NCBI GenBank assembly: GCA_009691645.1
Contig: SIAT01000042.1
Location: forward strand, 1-12,242
DNA: 12,242 bases
Origin: Pedosphaera sp.
Lineage (GTDB): Bacteria > Verrucomicrobiota > Verrucomicrobiia > Limisphaerales > SIAT01
Direction: 5' to 3'
Part shown: piece after piece, positions 6,406 to 12,242 of the stretch
How the letters are laid out: each line of letters starts with the position of its first letter
Position numbering within the stretch: the first letter of the stretch is position 1
Translations under genes and position numbers: made by a program
The notes under the pieces: generated by a model
Database searches by the model: none
Told to the model about the DNA's origin: nothing
Seen by the model: the letters and a program-made list of their open reading frames with translations, nothing else

Positions 6406-8286
6406 CTATTTCCCATTGCCGTTTTTGAGCGACTCCAACTCACTCCACCGCGCGTAGAGCAATTCCGTTTTTCTTTTCGTGGCGTCCATCTTGGCTTTGA
6501 GTTCGCCAGCCTGCGACGCATGGTCGCGATGGAAATCCGGCGCGGCAAAGAGCCCTTCGATCCGCACAACCTCTGCGTCGAGTGCTTGGATCTGCGCTTC
6601 CATCCCTTCCAACTCCTTGGTTTCTTTGAACGAGAGTCGGCGGGTTTTCACTTCACTCGCAGCGGACTTGGGCGCAGTGATGGCGGCCAACGCTTGTTTG
6701 GATGTGGCGGCGGCGGCGCGCTCTTTCTTCTCCAGATAATAATCGTAGTCGCCCACGCTGTGATGAATCGTCCCGTCACCTTCAAACGCCAGCACATCGG
6801 TGCAGATGCGGTTGAGGAAATAGCGGTCATGGCTGACGACGAGCACCACGCCCGTGAACGCAATCAACGCCTCTTCGAGCACGCGCAGCGTCGGCAAATC
6901 CAGATCGTTGGTCGGCTCGTCGAGGATGAGAAAGTTGCCGCCGTTTTTGAGGATGCGCGCGAGCAGCAATCGGCTACGCTCGCCGCCGCTCAGATATTTC
7001 ACCTGCGTCATGATGCGATCGTCGGTGAAGAGGAACCGCTTGAGGTAAGCGCGCAACGAGAGCTTGCCATCGCCGAAGATCACATACTCCGTGCCGTCGG
7101 ACACCTCCTCCAACGCCGTGCGCTCTTCGCGCAACTGCAAGCGCGATTGGTCCACGTAGTTAAACTGGGTGAGCTGGCCGGTCTTCACCGTGCCTTCCGT
7201 GGGCGCAAGTTGGCCGAGGATGATCCGGAGCAGCGTGGTTTTGCCGAGGCCGTTGCGTCCAGCGACACCGATGCGCCGACCGTTTTCAAATTTGAAATCG
7301 AACCCGTGAAACAAGCGGCGACCGCCGAGCTCCATGCCGACGTTGCTCAGATCCACGACACGATTCCCCAGTTTGGGCGGCGGCGGGATGCACAGTTCCA
7401 CATCCTCCTCAATCTCCGGTGCGTCCTGCGCGGCCGCATCGTAGTAACGATCGAAGCGAATCTTCGACTTGCTGCGCTGCGCGCGCACGCCGGAGCGCAC
7501 CCAAGCCAATTCCTTTTTCAGGAACATCTGGCGCTTGTGCTCCAACACCACGTCGGTGGCCTGTCGTTCCGCCTTGGCCAGCAGGTAATCGGCGTAGTTG
7601 CCTTCGTGCCAATAAAACCGGCCCTCGGAAAGCTCGACGATGCGCTTGGTCACGCGATCCAGAAAGTAGCGGTCGTGCGTGACAACGAGGAATGCACCGG
7701 TGAACCCATCCAGAAATTCGGCCACCCACTCGATGGATTCGGGATCGAGATGGTTGGTCGGTTCGTCCAGCATCAGAAAATCCGGACGCGAAACAATCGC
7801 ACGCGCCATCGCCACGCGCCGCTTTTCGCCGCCAGAAAGTGTTTCAACGCGCCGATCGCCCGCAGGGCAATTCAGATTCGACATCGCCGTGGCGATGCGC
7901 CGGTCGAGTGTCCAACCTTCCAGCGTGACGATGCGATGTTCCAGAAACTCATGGCGCTTGGAGTCGGCGGGCAGCGATTCATACTCCGCGATCAGATCGA
8001 GCACAGGCTTGGCGCCGTCGCGGATATTTTCTTCCACCGACTTGGTGGCATCGAGCATGAAATCCTGCGGCAGATAGCTGGCGACCAACTCCCGGCGTCG
8101 CGCGATGTCCCCGCTGTCGGGCGTTTGCAAGCCGGCGAGGATCCGCAGGAACGTCGTCTTGCCGCAGCCGTTGCGGCCGATCAATCCGATGCGATCGTCC
8201 TCCTCAATGCTGAACGTCGCCGCATCGAGCACTGCACGCTCGTGGTACTGCACCGTCACATCTGTCGCTGTTACAATTGCCGCCAT
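6406..8286 (-). CDS. uup: ABC-F ATPase, Uup type
   Basis: The product (626 residues) has two ABC domains in tandem and no membrane segments, the ABC-F layout. Domain 1 has Walker A GRNGCGKT (37-44), signature LSGGE (150-154), Walker B with DEPTNHLD (174-181) and THDR (203-206). A charged helical linker (about 232-300, including KKELAWVRSGVRAQRSKSK) is the P-site tRNA interaction motif region. Domain 2 has Walker A GRNGLGKT (343-350), LSGGE (432-436), DEPTNDLD (456-463) and SHDR (485-488). A C-terminal charged coiled coil (about 548-620) and the DEPTNDLD variant point to Uup. ABC-F proteins act on the ribosome, and Uup is linked to stalled ribosomes and DNA transposition/repair phenotypes in E. 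coli. The ATG at 8286 is chosen because MAAIVTATDVTVQY begins the domain; the frame extends upstream to 8358 with unrelated sequence. No clear Shine-Dalgarno. First gene of the probable uup-SDR-gre operon. Confidence 0.93.
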   Translation of the reverse strand: MAAIVTATDVTVQYHERAVLDAATFSIEEDDRIGLIGRNGCGKTTFLRILAGLQTPDSGDIARRRELVASYLPQDFMLDATKSVEENIRDGAKPVLDLIAEYESLPADSKRHEFLEHRIVTLEGWTLDRRIATAMSNLNCPAGDRRVETLSGGEKRRVAMARAIVSRPDFLMLDEPTNHLDPESIEWVAEFLDGFTGAFLVVTHDRYFLDRVTKRIVELSEGRFYWHEGNYADYLLAKAERQATDVVLEHKRQMFLKKELAWVRSGVRAQRSKSKIRFDRYYDAAAQDAPEIEEDVELCIPPPPKLGNRVVDLSNVGMELGGRRLFHGFDFKFENGRRIGVAGRNGLGKTTLLRIILGQLAPTEGTVKTGQLTQFNYVDQSRLQLREERTALEEVSDGTEYVIFGDGKLSLRAYLKRFLFTDDRIMTQVKYLSGGERSRLLLARILKNGGNFLILDEPTNDLDLPTLRVLEEALIAFTGVVLVVSHDRYFLNRICTDVLAFEGDGTIHHSVGDYDYYLEKKERAAAATSKQALAAITAPKSAASEVKTRRLSFKETKELEGMEAQIQALDAEVVRIEGLFAAPDFHRDHASQAGELKAKMDATKRKTELLYARWSELESLKNGNGK

Positions 8287-8318
8287 ATTGATTTTGCAAA
8301 CGGCGACCAATACACGAA

Positions 8319-8360
8319 CAGTCCACTTCCTGCACCAACGGACTTTGCAAGTGGTCACTG
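8319..8360. repeat. Inverted repeat upstream of uup
   Basis: CAGTCCACTT (8319-8328) and AAGTGGTCACTG (8349-8360) are inverted copies that form a ten-pair stem with a two-base bulge around a 20-base loop. They lie in the 132-bp gap between the stop codon of the SGNH-like gene and the uup start. It could be a terminator for the former, a leader structure or an operator for the latter. No T-tract supports an intrinsic terminator. I saw no convincing -35/-10 pair in this gap. Confidence 0.3.
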
Positions 8361-8418
8361 TCGCGGTGGTCGGCGCTTTATCTGGATGCCGCCGCGCCTT
8401 CCCAAACGTGAATTGGCT

Positions 8419-9591
8419 TCACTCTTTTTTGTCGGCGGTGGAATTGCGAAACCACGGCTTGGCCAGTGGATCGTTCTTGAAGAAGTCGAGCAGCAGCTTG
8501 GCCACCTTCTCCCGTCCTGCATTGGATGGATGCGTGCCGTCGCCTGCCAAATCTTCGCGCGTGTAAACCAGTTTGTCAGCCTGGCGCGGCGTCACACCAT
8601 CAGCCCACAGATACGGCCCCCACAACAGCAGCGGCGCTTTGACACCGCCCTGCTTGGCGTCGTGGTTCAACGCTGCGCTGCCGCGAATCTGTTCCTGAAT
8701 CAACCACCGCGCCACGAAGGATGATTCATAAGCGTACGGCTCAGGATTCAACGCGCCCGTCGAGTAGCCGCCGTAGATGCGGCCTGACAAGTAGGCGATG
8801 CGCAGATTCGGAAAGCGCGCCTTGGCATTTTGGATGACGGCCCGCGTGTCGTTCTCCAGCTTCTGTCCGTGCTCCTTCAAATCGCCGCGCGGCCCTTTGT
8901 TGGCCAGCTTGATCCAAGCCACCTGCACTTGCTGCGGCGAGACACCGGCAGTGGCCAGTCGCTGCTCGGCTTGCCGCCACGGTGCTGCATCGGGCGGCGC
9001 CCACTCGGCCATCGCCTGCCCGCCTTGCGCTCCATCAACGATGGTCAGTCGCTTCGACTTGGTGGGATCCGCATCGGCCAGTGGTTTGAACGTGGAGAAT
9101 TCTTGGTTGGCGTTCGACATGCTGATCGAGAGCAGCACGATGCGACCCTCGTCTGACGGCCGCCCTTCGCGGTCCAGCGGTTTGATCCGCGCGAGTTCCA
9201 ACTCAGCAGCGCGGCGATGCGCGTCGGGCGGCGTGTTCTTTCCCGCGCCATACAAGCCGCCGTCTTGCTCCTTGTAACGGTCAGCGGCCGTCATCTCGGT
9301 GATGGGCTTGAGGCCGATCTTGTCGCGGCCGCCAGTAGATTGCTGGCGCTGGAACTCGGCGCGCGCCCGATCAAGGAACGCCGCTTCGTCCGCCGTCAGC
9401 TTTTCTCCACGCTGCCGTTTCTCCATCAACTGGCGCGCGCGCGCAAAGTCTATCGGCTCTTTGCCCTTCGCGGCGGGTTGTTCGCCTGCGATTTGTTTCG
9501 GCGCCTGCAAAGCAACCGCCCCATTGCTGCCGACCAGCGACAGCCCGATTGCGAAGGACAGAATCATTGCGCGGTTCATGGTTTCTTTCAT
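8419..9591 (-). CDS. Secreted SGNH-hydrolase-like protein
   Basis: This protein has 390 residues from the ATG at 9591, or 386 from the ATG at 9579, which begins MNRAMILSFAIG and is an equally good signal-peptide start. A signal peptide ends near residue 28 (NGAVALQA). A low-complexity charged linker follows (about 40-90, with a LTADEAAFLDRAR helix). The catalytic-like domain spans about 148-375: IVLLSISMSN (151-160) in the position of the nucleophile block, VDGAQGGQAMAEW (185-197), VAWIKLAN (224-231) as the Asn block, and DGTHPSNAGREKVA (351-364), a typical SGNH block V with the Asp-His pair. The family appears in Verrucomicrobiota and Planctomycetota; an ester substrate is only inferred. The canonical GDS motif is absent, so the nucleophile (S155, S157 or S159) is uncertain. 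The frame extends upstream to 9738 but would overlap the ABC-F gene and lose the signal peptide. Gap to the upstream stop is 83 bp. Confidence 0.8.
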   Translation of the reverse strand: MKETMNRAMILSFAIGLSLVGSNGAVALQAPKQIAGEQPAAKGKEPIDFARARQLMEKRQRGEKLTADEAAFLDRARAEFQRQQSTGGRDKIGLKPITEMTAADRYKEQDGGLYGAGKNTPPDAHRRAAELELARIKPLDREGRPSDEGRIVLLSISMSNANQEFSTFKPLADADPTKSKRLTIVDGAQGGQAMAEWAPPDAAPWRQAEQRLATAGVSPQQVQVAWIKLANKGPRGDLKEHGQKLENDTRAVIQNAKARFPNLRIAYLSGRIYGGYSTGALNPEPYAYESSFVARWLIQEQIRGSAALNHDAKQGGVKAPLLLWGPYLWADGVTPRQADKLVYTREDLAGDGTHPSNAGREKVAKLLLDFFKNDPLAKPWFRNSTADKKE

Positions 9592-9674
9592 TTGGAAGAC
9601 GCGGCAAGTTTGCTGCGTCAGCCCCCAACGTTTCAGTGCGGTAGAATTGGAGAGTATGCGCCTCGCCGAACCGC

Positions 9675-11633
9675 TCAAGTAGAAACAGGGACTGCCGTCA
9701 CTTCTAACGCCTGCAGCTTGCTGGCGCCGGCCTCCCATTCGGCGGAGACTTTTCCGAGGCTGGCTTGAGCGGCGGTCAGCTCACGGTTGAGCTGTTGAGC
9801 GCGGCCGGCTTGTTGATAGGTCTCCGGCTTTTCCAGCTCGGCAGAAATCTCTGCAATCTGACCTTCAAATGTTGCGATGTCCCTTTCCAGTTTCGTAACG
9901 AGCTGTTGCTGCACCTTCCGTTCGCGCGAAGACGGCCGGCGTGGTTCGGACTTGACGCGTTTATCTTCACCGTTTGCATGGGCGGGCTTCGCAACGGCGA
10001 CAGGGCGCGGCGCGACAGCAGCACCGGCCGTCAACGCAGCACGCTCGGAAGTGGCCGCAGTCTTGTCGAGATAGTACTGGTAGCCGCCGGGATAGTGAAC
10101 CAGCGCGCCGGCGAGGACGTGTGTGACGTGGGTGGCCAATGCGCGGATGAAATACACATCGTGGCTGATGAAGATGAGCGTGCCCTCGAATTGCTTGAGC
10201 GTGCTCAACAAGGCGTCAATGCTCGGCATGTCCAGATGCGTGGTCGGCTCGTCCATCAACAGCAGATTGGGCGGATCGAGCAGGAGCTTCACGAGCGCGA
10301 GCCGGCTCTTCTCACCGCCGCTGAGCACAGAAACTTTTTTGCGCACATCATCCCCGCGAAATAGAAACGAGCCCAGGACGTTGCGAATGGCCTGCTCGGC
10401 GATGCGCTGGGGCGTGTCCATCGCCTCCTCATACACCGTGCGTTGCAACTGCAACACGTCCGTGCGGTACTGCGAGAAGTAGCCCGCCTTCACGTTGTGG
10501 CCCAGATCGCATGTGCCGGCTTGGGGCGTGAGGACTCCGGCCAGAAGTTTGAGCAGCGTGGATTTCCCCGCGCCGTTGGGGCCGACGAGCACGATGCGCT
10601 GGCCGCGCTGCGCCTCGAAGTCGAGCTTCTCGTACACCACATTCGCGCCGTAGGCGTGGCGGACGCCTTCGACCTTGATGACGCGCTGGCCGCTGCGTTG
10701 CGGCTGCGGGAAACGGAAGTGCACAGTTTTCTCCGCGGCATCGGGGGCATCGGCCATCTCGGCGCGGATGCGATCGATCTGCTTTCGCTTGCTCTGCGCC
10801 TGCGACGCCTTGCTGGCCTTGGCGCCGAAGCGGTCGGCGAATTCCTGGAGCTGATCAATCTTCCGCTGGGAATTCTTGTGCGCGGCAAGTTGCTGATGTT
10901 CGTGGGCGGCGCGTTGCAAAATGAAATTGTCGTAGTTGCCCGTCCAACGATACACGCGGCTGCGGCGAATCTCGATGATGCCCGTGACGAGGTAGTTAAT
11001 GAATTCGCGATCGTGCGAGATCATCAGGATCGCGCCGGGATAATTCTTCAGATAATTCTGGAACCAGATCAGCGCCTCCAGATCGAGATGGTTTGTCGGC
11101 TCGTCGAGCATCAACAGGTCTGGCTCCTGCACGAGCAACCGCGCCAGATAAGCGCGCATCACCCAGCCGCCGCTCATCTCCTTGGCCGGCCGATTGAAAT
11201 CGCTCTCACGAAAGCTCAGACCATTCAGAATATTTTTAGCCTTCGGCTCGAGTTGATAGCCGCCCAGTTCATCGAAGCGCGCCTGCACCTCGTGGAAGTC
11301 GGCCGACTCGTGATCGTGCCCCGCCTCAAACGCCTTCATGCGCCGCTGCAACTGCGCCATCTCCGGCGTGATGGCCGTGGCCAACTCCAGCACGGTCTCC
11401 TCGCCGGCCGGCGCGCTTTCCTGCGGCAAGTAGCCAAGCGAGATGCCGCGTTGAAAAGAAATGACACCTTCATCCGGCGTTTCGTTGCCGAGGATGATAT
11501 TGAACAGAGTGGACTTGCCCGCGCCATTTGGCCCGACCAGACCCAGCCGATCGGCACGGTTGATCTGCAGCGTCGCCCCCTCAAACAGCGTGCGGCCGCC
11601 GTATCCTTTGCCTACTTCCGAAATCGTCAACAT
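9675..11633 (-). CDS. ABC-F ATPase, YheS/YdiF type
   Basis: The product has 652 residues with two cytoplasmic ABC domains. Domain 1 has Walker A GPNGAGKS (34-41), the variant signature MSGGW (153-157) typical of the YheS/YdiF branch, DEPTNHLD (177-184) and SHDRE (206-210). The linker (about 235-300) includes FADRFGAKASKASQAQSKRK, the conserved arginine/lysine-rich interdomain segment. Domain 2 has Walker A GPNGAGKS (351-358), LSGGE (437-441), DEPTTHLD (461-468, Thr for the usual Asn) and SHDVYF (490-495). An Ala/Pro-rich hinge (about 530-570) leads to a C-terminal coiled coil (570-640). ABC-F proteins of this branch bind the ribosomal E site and modulate translation; antibiotic resistance cannot be read from the sequence. 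The ATG at 11633 gives the normal MLTISEVGKGYGG start. It is divergent from the RNA-binding protein gene. A second ABC-F (Uup type) lies 1.4 kb downstream on the same strand but belongs to a different branch. Confidence 0.93.
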   Translation of the reverse strand: MLTISEVGKGYGGRTLFEGATLQINRADRLGLVGPNGAGKSTLFNIILGNETPDEGVISFQRGISLGYLPQESAPAGEETVLELATAITPEMAQLQRRMKAFEAGHDHESADFHEVQARFDELGGYQLEPKAKNILNGLSFRESDFNRPAKEMSGGWVMRAYLARLLVQEPDLLMLDEPTNHLDLEALIWFQNYLKNYPGAILMISHDREFINYLVTGIIEIRRSRVYRWTGNYDNFILQRAAHEHQQLAAHKNSQRKIDQLQEFADRFGAKASKASQAQSKRKQIDRIRAEMADAPDAAEKTVHFRFPQPQRSGQRVIKVEGVRHAYGANVVYEKLDFEAQRGQRIVLVGPNGAGKSTLLKLLAGVLTPQAGTCDLGHNVKAGYFSQYRTDVLQLQRTVYEEAMDTPQRIAEQAIRNVLGSFLFRGDDVRKKVSVLSGGEKSRLALVKLLLDPPNLLLMDEPTTHLDMPSIDALLSTLKQFEGTLIFISHDVYFIRALATHVTHVLAGALVHYPGGYQYYLDKTAATSERAALTAGAAVAPRPVAVAKPAHANGEDKRVKSEPRRPSSRERKVQQQLVTKLERDIATFEGQIAEISAELEKPETYQQAGRAQQLNRELTAAQASLGKVSAEWEAGASKLQALEVTAVPVST

Positions 11634-11892
11634 ACAAAAGCGGCGACTGTGCGCAGATTGAGTCGGGAGGGCAAGCGGAGAATTGAGAGATTTTGTTGCC
11701 CGCCTAGGCTGGCAAAAATTTGGTTTGCTATCATTGGCGAAATCAGCAACAGTCCCCCCCGTCTGTTAGATGGCTTGTCTCTTTCAGGGCATGGTAAATC
11801 TTCAAGTGAACGTGGTTCAGTGATGATTTTAGACCCGATGTTCGGGAACAGTCTGTGGAAAGTAGCGGTTAGTCGGACAGTCAAAACATCAC
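11634..11892. promoter_or_regulatory. Divergent intergenic region and probable 5' leaders
   Basis: This 259-bp gap separates two divergent genes and must hold both promoters; I could not assign -35/-10 boxes with confidence. It is visibly more AT-rich than the genes. Structures seen: GGGCAA (11669-11674) inverted to TTGCCC (11696-11701); a short hairpin CCCGA-TGT-TCGGG (11834-11846); and near-direct repeats TTCAAGTGA (11801-11809) and TTCAGTGA (11816-11823). The hairpin lies 46 bp before the RRM gene start and may be part of its leader. All are short enough to arise by chance. Confidence 0.35.
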
Positions 11893-12242
11893 ATGAGCAA
11901 TAAATTGTTTGTTGGAAATCTTTCCTTCAACACCACTGAAAACGACCTCCAAGACGCGTTCGCCGCGCATGGCACGGTCACTGAAACCCACCTGATGATG
12001 GATCGCATGACCAACCGCCCCCGCGGATTTGGTTTTGTGACCATGAGCTCCGCCGAGGAAGCCCAGAAAGCCATTGCCGCATTGAACGGCAAGGATTTTG
12101 ATGGTCGCGCCCTGACGGTCAATGTTGCCAAACCCCGCGAAGAGCGTCCGAGTGGCGGCGGCGGTGGTTACGGCGGCGGCGGTGGCCGTGGCGGCTACGG
12201 TGGCGGCGGCGGCGGCCGTGGCGGCTACGGTGGCGGCGGCGG
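11893..12242 (+). CDS. Glycine-rich RRM RNA-binding protein, 3' partial
   Basis: The visible 116 codons encode one complete RNA recognition motif (residues 2-80) with RNP2 LFVGNL (5-10) and RNP1 RGFGFVTM (44-51), whose aromatic residues stack on RNA bases. After a short PREERP hinge begins a glycine-rich tail (87 onward) of GYGGGGG and RGG units. The frame runs off the right edge. Such small RRM proteins occur in Verrucomicrobiota, Planctomycetota, Cyanobacteria and some Proteobacteria; in cyanobacteria members are cold-induced and act on mRNA, but regulation here is unknown. The ATG at 11893 (MSNKLFVGNL) is the standard family start. No Shine-Dalgarno is present (GTCAAAACATCAC precedes it). 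Total length is likely not far beyond the window, since relatives are usually 80-150 residues, but the repeat makes this uncertain. Confidence 0.92.
   Translation, partial: MSNKLFVGNLSFNTTENDLQDAFAAHGTVTETHLMMDRMTNRPRGFGFVTMSSAEEAQKAIAALNGKDFDGRALTVNVAKPREERPSGGGGGYGGGGGRGGYGGGGGGRGGYGGGG
12184..12240 (+). repeat. 30-bp tandem repeat in the glycine-rich tail
   Basis: A block starting GGCCGTGGCGGCTACGGTGG at 12184 recurs identically at 12214, a period of 30 bases (ten codons encoding the GRGGYGGGGG unit). The match covers at least 27 bases, to 12240, and the array continues past the window edge. An imperfect earlier unit with TTAC/TACG around the first GYGG (from about 12150) precedes it. In-frame repeats of this kind change copy number by slippage and lengthen or shorten the RGG tail. 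Confidence 0.85.

Noticed and set aside
8287..8358. 24 additional N-terminal residues for Uup
   Set aside because: The ABC domain begins at MAAIVTATDV; the upstream residues show no family similarity and overlap the inverted repeat.
6520..8724. A 734-codon open frame on the + strand
   Set aside because: It lies opposite Uup, whose domains and motifs are unambiguous, and runs on into the SGNH-like gene. Its product is Arg/His/Gln-rich without recognisable domains, as expected for the antisense of a GC-rich gene.
11709..11731. Sigma-54 promoter (TGGCA ... TTGCT)
   Set aside because: The GG and GC elements are 14 bases apart instead of the required 10.
11765..11771. Another GTTAGAT attC-like box
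   Set aside because: The seven-mer is expected by chance about once or twice in a window of this size counting both strands, and no R'' partner or paired arms resembling an attC site surround it.
11749..11882. Three ACAGTC copies (11749, 11848, 11877) as an operator array
   Set aside because: They are only six bases long with irregular spacing (99 and 29), which chance explains.
10443..11903. A 486-codon open frame on the + strand
   Set aside because: It is antisense to the YheS/YdiF-type ABC-F gene and has the same biased composition without motifs. It also runs into the RRM start in another frame.
1..12242. tRNA, rRNA, CRISPR array, insertion sequence, integrase or phage genes
   Set aside because: No cloverleaf, regularly spaced repeats, transposase or recombinase motifs were seen on either strand by reading.

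Overview
The window most likely comes from a Verrucomicrobiota bacterium (Pedosphaera/Limisphaerales-like), with Planctomycetota as the alternative. The evidence is family content: a DUF1595/1592/1588/1585 cytochrome-like protein paired with a Tat-exported DUF1552 (HXXSHH) protein, a TIGR03067 secreted protein, moderately high GC, and almost no Shine-Dalgarno sequences in front of start codons. No rRNA, tRNA, CRISPR array, insertion sequence or integrase was seen.

Layout. Positions 1-3232 (+) hold a two-gene unit for envelope or secreted proteins: the 3' part of the haem-motif protein, then 12 bp later the DUF1552 protein. Positions about 3253-3783 look like one integron-type gene cassette. 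An attC-like imperfect palindrome ends in GTTAGAT at 3326-3332. A 127-codon unknown gene starts 3 bases later, and its stop codon lies inside ATCTAAC (3714-3720). A second, degenerate attC-like palindrome follows. The 9 bases at the cassette start (3326-3334) are the exact reverse complement of the 9 bases at the gene end (3712-3720), as expected for a cassette that once circularised. Positions 3804-4232 (+) hold a secreted TIGR03067 protein. A strong hairpin (4275-4292) separates it from the converging minus-strand block.

The minus strand from 11633 down to 4298 reads: a YheS/YdiF-type ABC-F ATPase; a secreted SGNH-hydrolase-like protein; an Uup-type ABC-F ATPase; an unusual zinc-ribbon plus short-chain dehydrogenase fusion; and a GreA/GreB-family elongation factor. 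The last three are tightly packed (6 bp and 53 bp gaps) and probably form an operon that links translation and transcription factors with an oxidoreductase-like protein. At the right edge (11893 onward, +) is a glycine-rich RRM RNA-binding protein, cut off in its RGG/GYGGGG tail and preceded by a 259-bp divergent intergenic region.

The most interesting items are the integrase-less cassette with an unknown gene, and the SDR fusion, whose glycine-rich motif and catalytic tyrosine both depart from the classical pattern.
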